IMG/VR virus record: IMGVR_UViG_3300015360_002539
Location: 1 to 26,044 of that record
Reading direction: 5' to 3' (one strand)
Length of the DNA stretch: 26,044 bases
From: a virus
Shown here: positions 12,322-18,435 of the stretch, one piece after another
How the letters are laid out: every line of letters starts with the position of its first letter
Position numbering within the stretch: position 1 is the first letter of the stretch
The notes under the pieces: generated by a model
What the model was told of the DNA's origin: nothing
The model's input: only the letters and a program-made list of their open reading frames with translations
Database searches by the model: none
Translations under genes and position numbers: made by a program

Positions 12322-12693
12322 ATGAAGCCCTTGGATTTCCGCAATGAAACATTCGCGAGCCTCCGCGCGCGGCTCACTGGTCTGCGCTCGCAGGTGTGGA
12401 CCGCATGGATCGCCTGGGAGATCGCGCACGGCACGGATGGCGCCACCACTCGCGCCGTGGCCGAGGGCAGCCGCATCGACATCCTCACCCTGCGCCCGCG
12501 TGTGACCGAGCTGTACCAAATCGGCGCCCTGCGCCTGGCCGATGATCAGCCCGACAAATCCGAGGCGCGCTACGTCGTGCGCAGCACCGGCGAGATGGAG
12601 GCATGGGCCGACGAGCAACGCGACCACGCGCTCACCCCGCAGCTCCAAATGCCCGAGATCATTGATTGCCGATTACGGCTCACTAATTACTGA
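12322..12693 (+). CDS. Winged-helix-like phage protein, unknown
   Basis: A 123-residue protein whose middle ('VWTAWIAWEIAHGTDGATTR', 'ILTLRPRVTELYQIGALRLA') resembles a winged helix: a recognition helix 'TLRPRVTELYQIGAL' followed by a wing-like hairpin, as in phage HTH proteins that sense a 'cell is infected' state or bind DNA. The last residues 'DCRLRLTNY' and the TGA stop are read from degenerate and perfect units of the 14-bp repeat, so the native end was probably overwritten. Confidence 0.6.
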   Translation: MKPLDFRNETFASLRARLTGLRSQVWTAWIAWEIAHGTDGATTRAVAEGSRIDILTLRPRVTELYQIGALRLADDQPDKSEARYVVRSTGEMEAWADEQRDHALTPQLQMPEIIDCRLRLTNY

Positions 12694-12739
12694 ACACTGA
12701 TTACTGAACACTGATTACTGAACACTGATTACTGAACAC
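12684..12739. repeat. 14-bp tandem repeat TGATTACTGAACAC x4 between two genes
   Basis: Four units of 14 bases, the last three perfect, from 12684 to 12739. Each unit is two related heptamers (TGATTAC, TGAACAC). The first unit supplies the TGA stop of the upstream gene (12691-12693) and the array ends 1 base before ATG 12741. Confidence 0.98.
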
Positions 12740-12740
12740 C

Positions 12741-13079
12741 ATGAGAATCCCCACCCCCCGCCAACGCCGCCCCCCCGAATCGACGCCCGAACTATTCGAC
12801 GCCGTCGTCTACACGCCCACGATTAAAGTGCGGCAGCCGGATGGCTCGCTGCTCGTGCGCGCGGGCACGCCTGTCGTGCTCGGCGGCGACGATGAAATCA
12901 ACAGCGCCGAGGCCGCGCGCATCCTCGGGTGCGAGGTCGATTGGGTGGGAAAGCTCTGCGACCGCGGCACGCTCGTCGAGAATACGGACTGGCGGCGCAT
13001 CGGCGTGCGGGGCAACTACAAGATCAAACGCGCCAGCGTGCTCGGCCTGTCCGGCCACCAGAGCGCAAGCCGTCAGTAG
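12741..13079 (+). CDS. Excisionase/MerR-like helix-turn-helix protein
   Basis: The 112-residue protein carries a MerR-type or excisionase-type HTH near residues 52-100: 'EINSAEAARILGCEVDWVGK' followed by 'LCDRGTLVENTDWRRIGVRG' and a wing 'NYKIKRASVLGL'. The N-terminal 50 residues contain a proline-rich tail and a beta hairpin. A DNA-binding regulator of middle or late genes is plausible, since no Mor/C-like activator is recognisable nearby. The leader is entirely tandem repeat. Confidence 0.65.
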   Translation: MRIPTPRQRRPPESTPELFDAVVYTPTIKVRQPDGSLLVRAGTPVVLGGDDEINSAEAARILGCEVDWVGKLCDRGTLVENTDWRRIGVRGNYKIKRASVLGLSGHQSASRQ

Positions 13080-13091
13080 AGCGCTGAATTT

Positions 13092-13394
13092 ATGGGAAAA
13101 ACCATCAAAACCATGAAACAAATCAAATCAAACGGCTCAGTCGTAGTCCTGCCATCCGTGTTTGTCGGCAACCTCTATGTATATGTTGGCGTGAGACTGG
13201 ACGCCTCGAAGCTCGGAAAAGTTGTCGGAAACCTCTACGTTTATGGCCACGTGCAACTGCCCGCGCTCACCAGAGTCGGCGGCAATCTCTACGTGGATGG
13301 TGCGGCGAATCTGCCCGCACTCACAAAAGTTGACGGCGACATCCGCGTGTATGGTGAGGCTAAGTTGAACGCTCCGAAGCTCAAGCTTCGGTGA
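13092..13394 (+). CDS. Short beta-solenoid (leucine-rich-type) repeat protein
   Basis: A 100-residue protein made of about four repeats of 18-20 residues, typified by 'GNLYVYGHVQLPALTRVG', 'GNLYVDGAANLPALTKVD' and 'GDIRVYGEAKLNAPKLK'. Such 'GNLYV...LPALT.V.G' repeats predict a small right-handed solenoid or leucine-rich-type fold, common in phage-borne cytoplasmic proteins. A second in-frame ATG at 13113 is equally possible. The gene and the next one are AT-richer than the rest, suggesting a cargo pair. Partner unknown. Confidence 0.7.
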   Translation: MGKTIKTMKQIKSNGSVVVLPSVFVGNLYVYVGVRLDASKLGKVVGNLYVYGHVQLPALTRVGGNLYVDGAANLPALTKVDGDIRVYGEAKLNAPKLKLR

Positions 13395-13403
13395 ATTGAA
13401 AAT

Positions 13404-14279
13404 ATGTCTAAAAACTCAGATGTTGAGTGGGCGGATCACACCATAAATCCGTGGGTCAGTGCGGCGAACTGGAAGCTGCCGTTGCAGTTGAATCGGCAAT
13501 ACGAAAAGGCACAGAGTTTCATGGAGGGACTGATTGCCCAACCTCGCGTCTTCTGCCAGTCGGTGGGTGACTGGCTGGATGACGAGGTGCCGATTTCGTG
13601 GCTCGCGAACCTGCTGCGTCTCATCAACGCCACGCCGAATCTCGACTGGCAGTTATTGACCAAGCGGCCGGAGAATTTCAGAGCTCGCCTTGAGCAGGCT
13701 TACAGTGCGCCGGGGATGGGCAGTGATGTGGCCAACGCTGACTGGATTTTTCATTGGGCAAATAACCACGGCTGCATCCCAGCGAATGTCTGGATCGGCG
13801 TGTCCGTTGAGAACCAACGCCACGCTGACGAGCGCATCCCGCAACTGCTCGCCATCCCGGCCCGGGTTCGATTCCTTTCCTGCGAGCCGTTGCTTGGGCC
13901 GGTGGAGTTTTCGGATGCCACGAATCGTTCTGACTGGATTCGCCAGCTTGGCAAAAAATCACTTTCCGGCATTCATTGGGTCATCATCGGCGGCGAGATC
14001 GGGCCGAAGGCGAGGCCATGCAACATCGACTGGATACGATCCATCGTTGGCCAGTGCAAGGCGGCTGGAGTAGCGTGCTTTGTGGGGCAACTCGGAAGCA
14101 ACGCTGTCATGCCTGAGCTTTGCACATACGCAGGCAATCCTCCCCCGTTGGACTCACTGTCTCTAGTCTCCTGTGGATTGCGCGACAAAAAAGGCGGCGA
14201 AATGTACGAGTGGCCGAGCAGTCTGCGCGTGCGCGAGTTCCCGTATACGGCGCATCCCGCAACTGCTCGCCATCGGTAA
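13404..14279 (+). CDS. DUF5131 (phage Gp37/Gp68) family protein lacking the cysteine cluster
   Basis: The family is recognised from 'VEWADHTINPWV', 'SAANWKLPLQLNR', 'PRVFCQSVGDWLDDEVPISW', 'LDWQLLTKRPENF', 'NVWIGVSVENQRHADERIPQ', 'ARVRFLSCEPLLGPVEF', 'HWVIIGGEIGPKARPCNIDW' and 'GGEMYEWPSSLRVREFP'. Family members normally have about 30-40 residues between 'NPWV' and 'SAANW', with a 'GCTKVSPGC--CYA'-type cysteine cluster. Here the two flanks are joined directly, in frame, so the cluster is gone. The last residues after 'REFPYTA' come from a 25-bp sequence duplicated from within the gene and read in another frame. The family's function is unknown; a radical-SAM-like fold has been suggested to me only by the Cys pattern. 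This copy may be inactive. Confidence 0.85.
   Translation: MSKNSDVEWADHTINPWVSAANWKLPLQLNRQYEKAQSFMEGLIAQPRVFCQSVGDWLDDEVPISWLANLLRLINATPNLDWQLLTKRPENFRARLEQAYSAPGMGSDVANADWIFHWANNHGCIPANVWIGVSVENQRHADERIPQLLAIPARVRFLSCEPLLGPVEFSDATNRSDWIRQLGKKSLSGIHWVIIGGEIGPKARPCNIDWIRSIVGQCKAAGVACFVGQLGSNAVMPELCTYAGNPPPLDSLSLVSCGLRDKKGGEMYEWPSSLRVREFPYTAHPATARHR
13832..13856. repeat. 25-bp exact direct repeat, internal copy
   Basis: The sequence begins GCGCATCCCGCAACTGCTCG and is identical to 14250-14274, 418 bases further on. This copy codes for 'RIPQLLAI' in the normal DUF5131 frame and is presumably the original. Confidence 0.95.
14250..14274. repeat. 25-bp exact direct repeat, 3'-terminal copy
   Basis: Identical to 13832-13856 but read in a different frame ('HPATARH'), 3 bases before the TAA stop. 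It marks a recombination or template-switch scar at the end of the DUF5131 gene. Confidence 0.95.
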
Positions 14280-14323
14280 AAAAAACCTTCGTCCGCTTCG
14301 CTTTTTTCCTCCGCTTCGTTTTA

Positions 14324-14340
14324 CCGCGTGCTACGCACGC
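14324..14340. terminator. GC-rich hairpin in the 68-base gap after the DUF5131 gene
   Basis: CGCGTGC-TAC-GCACGCG is a perfect 7-bp stem with a 3-base loop, lacking a T tract. Just upstream are TTTTTT (14301-14306), an imperfect repeat TCCGCTTCG (14291-14299, and 14309-14317 as TCCGCTTCG) and an inverted pair CGGTAAAA/TTTTACCG. The stretch could end or pause transcription, or be the scar of a deleted gene. Confidence 0.35.
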
Positions 14341-14347
14341 GCCTAAC

Positions 14348-14746
14348 GTGATCGTGATGTTGATCACAACACTCGCCGCCTCTGTGATTGCCGACGTTTC
14401 ATCGGGCGGCGACGGTCCTGATTCGGCCTTCACCGGCAACGTCGTGCTCGTCGTCGTGCTCGTCGGCGGCCAGTTGCTTTCCCTCCTCATCGCCGGTCTT
14501 GGCCTGTGGATGAGCAGCCGTCGCAATCCACCCATCGCCGAGGAGGCTTACAAAACATTTGTGCCAAGATCTGAGTATGATGAGGGCGTGCAGAGGTTGC
14601 ATGGCCGCATCGATCACGCACTGTCAGAGGTCGCTGCTGCTCGCCAGCAGGCGTCGCAAGCCTTTGGTGATTTGGAGCGCGGCATCGGGCGGCTCGAAGG
14701 CATGGCTGCCGCCTTGGAAAAAAGCATCAACCGATCTTCCCGATGA
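14348..14746 (+). CDS. Membrane-anchored coiled-coil protein
   Basis: From GTG 14348 (or ATG 14357) the product is about 130 residues. A hydrophobic segment 'VVLVVVLVGGQLLSLLIAGL' (about residues 33-52) is followed by 'GLWMSSRRNPPI', then a long coiled coil ('GVQRLHGRIDHALSEVAAAR' to 'GRLEGMAAALEKSINR'). The topology, a membrane anchor with a helical tail, recalls small phage proteins placed just ahead of the packaging genes of Mu-like phages, some of which act in lysis. Its stop overlaps ATG 14743. Confidence 0.65.
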   Translation: MIVMLITTLAASVIADVSSGGDGPDSAFTGNVVLVVVLVGGQLLSLLIAGLGLWMSSRRNPPIAEEAYKTFVPRSEYDEGVQRLHGRIDHALSEVAAARQQASQAFGDLERGIGRLEGMAAALEKSINRSSR

Positions 14747-15033
14747 ACTCACTCAACCCGTCACAGAACGAAGAGCTGCGCCACGTCGTGCTCGAAGTGC
14801 TGTCCGTGCGGCATCCCACCGCGCATCCTCTGCACGCCGTGCGCCGGCGCATCGACAAGGATCATCTGATCGAGTTCGCCTTCGGTGACGACGCGCTCAC
14901 GGCCGCGCTCCATTTCCTCACCGGCCTCGGGCTGGTGATCGTGAACATCGACGGACTCGGCAGCACGAGCCACTACTCCGCCACCGCCCTGGGCGTGCTC
15001 GCGCACGAGCGCGGGACCATCCCCAAGGATTAG
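14743..15033 (+). CDS. Small winged-helix-like phage protein, unknown
   Basis: A 96-residue protein ('EELRHVVLEVLSVRHPTAHP', 'HAVRRRIDKDHLIEFAFGDD', 'ALTAALHFLTGLGLVIVNID', 'STSHYSATALGVLAHERG'). The order helix-helix-helix-hairpin, ending in 'HYSATALGVLAHE', fits a winged-helix domain. Coupled to the gene before by ATGA. Proteins of this kind are common at this position in Mu-like phages, with unknown role. Confidence 0.65.
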   Translation: MNSLNPSQNEELRHVVLEVLSVRHPTAHPLHAVRRRIDKDHLIEFAFGDDALTAALHFLTGLGLVIVNIDGLGSTSHYSATALGVLAHERGTIPKD

Positions 15034-15036
15034 ATC

Positions 15037-15759
15037 ATGGCCGCCGCCACTCAACACGCCGACCCCGCCATGACCGCTCAAGGGGCGTTCCGCGCTGCGT
15101 CTGTTTCAGTGTCCGGCAAAACTGTCCTTTCGCTGTTCGACCACTCCGGGAACTGGTCGCGACCCTACGCCGAGGCGGGCGCGAACGTAGTGCAAATCGA
15201 CATCAAGCTCGGCGTGGACATCATGGATTTGGACCGCGCCTGGCTCACGGAAAAAGTGCTCGAAAAATACGGCGTGGTGGACGGCATCCTGGCTGCCCCG
15301 CCCTGCACCGACTTCGCTTCGAGCGGCGCGCGATACTGGCCTGCCAAAGACCAGAGCGGCCAAACCGCAAGGAGCCTGGAACTCGTGCGCCAAGTTCTGC
15401 GCTGCGTGGAATTTCTCAAACCCGACTGGTGGACGATGGAGAATCCGGTTGGAAGGCTCAACACGCTGCTGCCGGAGCTTAAAAAGTTCGGCCCGTGGTA
15501 TTGCGACCCGTGCGACTTCGGCGACCCTTACACGAAGCGGACGGGACTCTGGGGACGATACACGCCTCCGCTGCCGCTGCTTGTGGGCGGTGACCGCGCC
15601 GTGACTCCCGTGCGGGCGTGCCCGCAAGGATCATGGATGCAAAAGCTTGGCGGAAAATCCGAGAAAACCAAAACGCTGCGGAGCGCAACGCCGATGGGAT
15701 TTGCCTACTCATTTTTCCTGGCAAACTGCTGGGATGGCGCGAGGACACTGAACCCCTGA
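15037..15759 (+). CDS. Short C5-cytosine methyltransferase-like protein
   Basis: The 240-residue protein has the order of C5-methyltransferase motifs: an AdoMet-binding start 'VLSLFDHSGNWSRPYAEAGANV' (motif I region), 'VDGILAAPPCTDFASSG' with Pro88-Pro89-Cys90 (motif IV nucleophile), and 'WWTMENPVGRLN' with Glu135-Asn136-Pro137 (motif VI, usually ENV). 'CDFGDPYTKRTGLWG' and 'LRSATPMGFAYSFFLAN' match the later part of this short phage subfamily. There is no obvious room for a full target-recognition domain. No restriction enzyme gene is adjacent, so if active it would be an orphan modifier, possibly protecting phage DNA. It touches the next gene by a TGATG overlap. Confidence 0.75.
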   Translation: MAAATQHADPAMTAQGAFRAASVSVSGKTVLSLFDHSGNWSRPYAEAGANVVQIDIKLGVDIMDLDRAWLTEKVLEKYGVVDGILAAPPCTDFASSGARYWPAKDQSGQTARSLELVRQVLRCVEFLKPDWWTMENPVGRLNTLLPELKKFGPWYCDPCDFGDPYTKRTGLWGRYTPPLPLLVGGDRAVTPVRACPQGSWMQKLGGKSEKTKTLRSATPMGFAYSFFLANCWDGARTLNP

Positions 15760-15872
15760 TGCGCGCGCGCCCCCACATCATGATGATCGTCTTCTGGCTG
15801 TTCCTTGGCGCCATGCTCGTCGCGGGCATCGCGCTGCTGTTGGGCGTCCACCTCGCGGAGGCAGCGCGATGA
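15759..15872 (+). CDS. Single-span membrane mini-protein
   Basis: A 37-residue ORF starting in the stop of the methyltransferase gene (TGATG, ATG 15759) and ending in an ATGA overlap with the next gene (15869). It consists of a short basic head and one hydrophobic helix ('MMIVFWLFLGAMLVAGIALL'). Overlaps on both sides support real translation. Role unknown. Confidence 0.6.
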   Translation: MRARPHIMMIVFWLFLGAMLVAGIALLLGVHLAEAAR

Positions 15873-16615
15873 CGCACACCGGAAAAATCGGCTCGCTCCC
15901 CGAGGCGCTGCGCGGGGAATTAAACCTGCGCCTGCTCAATGGTGAACTCAGCCCGGATGTGTTGCCGTGGCTCAACGCGCTGCCCGAGGTCCAGGCGTTG
16001 ATGCTGCGCAGATTCGACGGCACGGAGATCACCGGCAACAATCTCAGCGCGTGGAAGACGAACGGCTACAAACAATGGGCGTCGCGCCGTGAACGCATCG
16101 AGCACACGCGCGACATGGCGAAGTGGAGCGCGGAGATCGCGAAGGCGGGCGGCGGCTCTCTCAGCGACGGCGCGGCGGCGATCCTCAGCGGCCGCATCAT
16201 GGAGGTGTTGGAGACGCTGGACGATCTCACGCGGGCGGCGCATCCCCGGGAGTTCGAGGGTGGGCAGGCGCCTTCACTCGATCAGCAGGGTGAGGGCGGC
16301 GCGGCGCGCATCAAAATGCTTAGCGAAGCTCTCGAAGGGTTGACCCGATCCGTTTCGCAACTCCGCAAGGGTGATCATGGCGCGGAGAATTTGAAGCTCA
16401 TCCGCGAGAAGGTCGATCAATCCGAGCGCGCCCTCGATCTGGAGCAACAGAAATTTCAGCGGACCACCTGCGAACTGTTCGTGACGTGGTCCGAGGATCG
16501 CCGGGCGCTGGACATCGCCAGCGGCGGCGGGAACACCCAGCAAAAAACCGAGGCGCTCGGCAAGCTGATGTTCGGCGACCTCTGGGAGCCGGGCGCGGCC
16601 AAGGGGGCGGCGTGA
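15869..16615 (+). CDS. Putative small terminase-type protein (Mu gp27/DUF3486 position)
   Basis: The 248-residue protein begins 'GKIGSLPEALRGELNLRLLN' and 'GELSPDVLPWLNAL', the same pattern as DUF3486 proteins of Mu-like phages ('KI--LP-E-R--L---L--G-S---I--WL'). These bind DNA for packaging. A second helix-turn-helix-like piece 'NNLSAWKTNGYKQWASRRER' follows. The middle and end form long helices ('LEGLTRSVSQLRKGDHGAEN', 'REKVDQSERALDLEQQKFQR'), consistent with an oligomer-forming small terminase. It lies two genes upstream of the large terminase. The family call is by eye from the N-terminal 30 residues and position. Confidence 0.7.
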   Translation: MTHTGKIGSLPEALRGELNLRLLNGELSPDVLPWLNALPEVQALMLRRFDGTEITGNNLSAWKTNGYKQWASRRERIEHTRDMAKWSAEIAKAGGGSLSDGAAAILSGRIMEVLETLDDLTRAAHPREFEGGQAPSLDQQGEGGAARIKMLSEALEGLTRSVSQLRKGDHGAENLKLIREKVDQSERALDLEQQKFQRTTCELFVTWSEDRRALDIASGGGNTQQKTEALGKLMFGDLWEPGAAKGAA

Positions 16616-16833
16616 AGGCGCCCCTGTCAGGTTGTCAGGTTGTCGGGCTTTGGAACGCCTGGGAGGCGATTTGCCGCTCGGGGGGTATCTACACCGCCCT
16701 CGAAGGGTTTGACCCCCACGCGAAGCCACGCGAAAGGGCAAGGCGTCGATTCTGGCGCCTGCTTCACACCCCCATTTCACCCGGATCATACAGCCAAACC
16801 CGGCCTGACCCATTCGGGCGGCGTGAATCATGA
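16612..16833 (+). CDS. Possible small coupled ORF ahead of terminase, repeat-invaded start
   Basis: A 73-residue frame from GTG 16612 that overlaps the stop before it (GTGA) and the terminase start after it (ATGA 16830). Its first codons, 'APLSGCQVVGLW', come from the octamer repeat (TTGTCAGG)n. The remainder ('GIYTALEGFDPHAKPRERAR') shows no family. It may be a remnant, like 9511-9603, but the flanking overlaps argue for translation. Confidence 0.4.
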   Translation: MKAPLSGCQVVGLWNAWEAICRSGGIYTALEGFDPHAKPRERARRRFWRLLHTPISPGSYSQTRPDPFGRRES

Positions 16834-18401
16834 GCGCCGCTCTGCAACTGCGTCCCGCGCAACGCCGGTTCCACAAGTTCGTGGATCAGTATCGCGTCTC
16901 CGCATTTTTGGCGCGGCGGCAATATGGCAAGACGACCACCGTCGCCGGCGTCGCGCTTAAGAAGATGATGAGGACGCGCGGGCACACCGTCGTCTTTGGT
17001 TCGGCCAAGCTCTCGCTCTCGCGCGAGATCGTGCGCAAGGAAGCGCAGATCATGCAGGAAGCGCTGAGAGGGATGAAGGCGGAAGGCGGAAGGCAGAATG
17101 CAGAAGGGCCGCTGCGGACCATCGACAGCGCGACGGGGAAGGTCATGCCGTCGGATTTGCATGCGGATGATTTTGCGGAGGTTTTCGAGGCGCAACGGCT
17201 GGAGTTCCGTTTCTACCATTCTAAAAATGCTTCCGATTATTCCCGCACAAAAGTCGTCGCGCTCGTGCCTGATGCCGTCGGCGACACCGGAGATCTGATG
17301 CTCGATGAAGTTGGGCGCGTGCGGAATTTCCGCGAGGTGTGGGAGGCGGTGAAGCCGATCATTTCGAGCAACCCGCAATTCCGTTGCACCCTCACCACGA
17401 CGCCGCCGCCGGATGATACGCACTACAGCTTCGAGCTGCTCGCGCCACCCATCGGCCTCGACTTCGCGGCGAATCCGAACGGCAACGAATACGTTTCAGA
17501 ACTCGGTGTTCACATCCTGCGCGTCGATGCGTTCGATGCGTTCGCGGGCGGGCTTTCACTTTACGACGACAACACGGGCGAGCCGCTCGCGCCCGCCGAG
17601 CATCGACGCCGCGATCACGACAAGGACGCCTGGGATCGCAATTACGGCGTGCGCTTCATCATCGGCGGCAGCGCCGCGTGCGGGCTGCTGCTGCTCGACA
17701 CCGCGCAACGCCGGGGTCTCGGCACATGCTGCTGTTTCCTGATCGATGACGATCTCAGCTTCGATCACGCGCTCGCATGGCTCGCAAAAAATCTCACCTC
17801 GAACAAGGTCGGCATCGGCGTGGATTGGGCCACCACCGAGAAGGGCACGAGCAACCCGACGAGCGTCAGCATCACCGAGCGCGAGGGCGCGGGCTACATC
17901 ACGCGCGCCGTGTTCATCTGGAAAACCGCCGACCCCGATCTCGCCGAGGATCGCCTCACGCGCATCGTCGAGATCGTCAATGCCCGCAAGGACGGCGGAC
18001 GCGCACGTCGTCTCTGCCAGGATGCGACGAGCGAGAAATACTTCTGCGCGCGCATCAAAAAGAAACTGCGCGCACTGGTGCCGGTCGAGAACGTGGTCGG
18101 CAGCGAAACCATCGAGAAGCCGGGCGGCGAAAAGATGACGATGAAACAATGCCTCGGCTCAATCTACGTCGGTGAGCTGGAGGATAATCATCTCACGCTC
18201 CCGCCCGAGCGTTACCTGCGCGAGGATCATCGCCTGCCGAAAAAAGAGAAGGGCACGTTCATTTGCGAGCCGGACCCGCAAGGCCGGCACGGCGACACAT
18301 TCGACAGCGGGAAGCTGAGTGTGTGGGCGCTCGTGAGCCGCGGCAGCGAAGGCAAGGCCGTGGCCGTGGCGATAGGCAACCACATCGGAGGCGGATGGTG
18401 A
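16830..18401 (+). CDS. Terminase large subunit (Mu gp28-like)
   Basis: The 523-residue motor-nuclease drives DNA into the prohead and cuts it. The ATPase has a Walker A variant 'ARRQYGKTTT' (K34), Walker B 'GDLMLDEVGR' (D159, E160) and the coupling motif 'CTLTTTP' after it. The nuclease part begins at 'GIGVDWATTEKGTSNPTSVS' (D332) and continues through 'RRLCQDATSEKYFC', with the closing acidic segment 'GRHGDTFDSGKLS', the order expected for an RNase H-like nuclease. Residues around 83-94 ('KAEGGRQNAEG') are read from an in-frame heptamer array (17075-17106). The ATG overlaps the preceding ORF. Confidence 0.92.
   Translation: MSAALQLRPAQRRFHKFVDQYRVSAFLARRQYGKTTTVAGVALKKMMRTRGHTVVFGSAKLSLSREIVRKEAQIMQEALRGMKAEGGRQNAEGPLRTIDSATGKVMPSDLHADDFAEVFEAQRLEFRFYHSKNASDYSRTKVVALVPDAVGDTGDLMLDEVGRVRNFREVWEAVKPIISSNPQFRCTLTTTPPPDDTHYSFELLAPPIGLDFAANPNGNEYVSELGVHILRVDAFDAFAGGLSLYDDNTGEPLAPAEHRRRDHDKDAWDRNYGVRFIIGGSAACGLLLLDTAQRRGLGTCCCFLIDDDLSFDHALAWLAKNLTSNKVGIGVDWATTEKGTSNPTSVSITEREGAGYITRAVFIWKTADPDLAEDRLTRIVEIVNARKDGGRARRLCQDATSEKYFCARIKKKLRALVPVENVVGSETIEKPGGEKMTMKQCLGSIYVGELEDNHLTLPPERYLREDHRLPKKEKGTFICEPDPQGRHGDTFDSGKLSVWALVSRGSEGKAVAVAIGNHIGGGW
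17075..17106. repeat. Heptamer array GCGGAAG, in frame inside the terminase ATPase domain
   Basis: GAAGGCGGAAGGCGGAAGGC, then two degenerate units (AGAATGCAGAAG). It encodes a hydrophilic loop between Walker A and B, so it is tolerated by the motor protein. Confidence 0.9.
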
Positions 18402-18430
18402 AATTTACGATTTACGATTTACGATTTGCG
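18402..18430. repeat. Heptamer array, inverted (GATTTAC)n, before the portal gene
   Basis: AAATTTACGATTTACGATTTACGATTT is the reverse complement of the TAAATCG family. It starts right after the terminase TGA and ends shortly before ATG 18436. Confidence 0.95.
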
Positions 18431-18435
18431 ACCCC

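Noticed and set aside
12684-12739. CRISPR array
   Set aside because: Units are 14 bases, directly abutting, with no spacers and no cas genes.
16801-16826. Another copy of the left-end site (CTGACCCATTCGGG)
   Set aside because: Resembles the inverted motif at 3244 by only part of its length and lies far inside the prophage in a coding context; probably chance.
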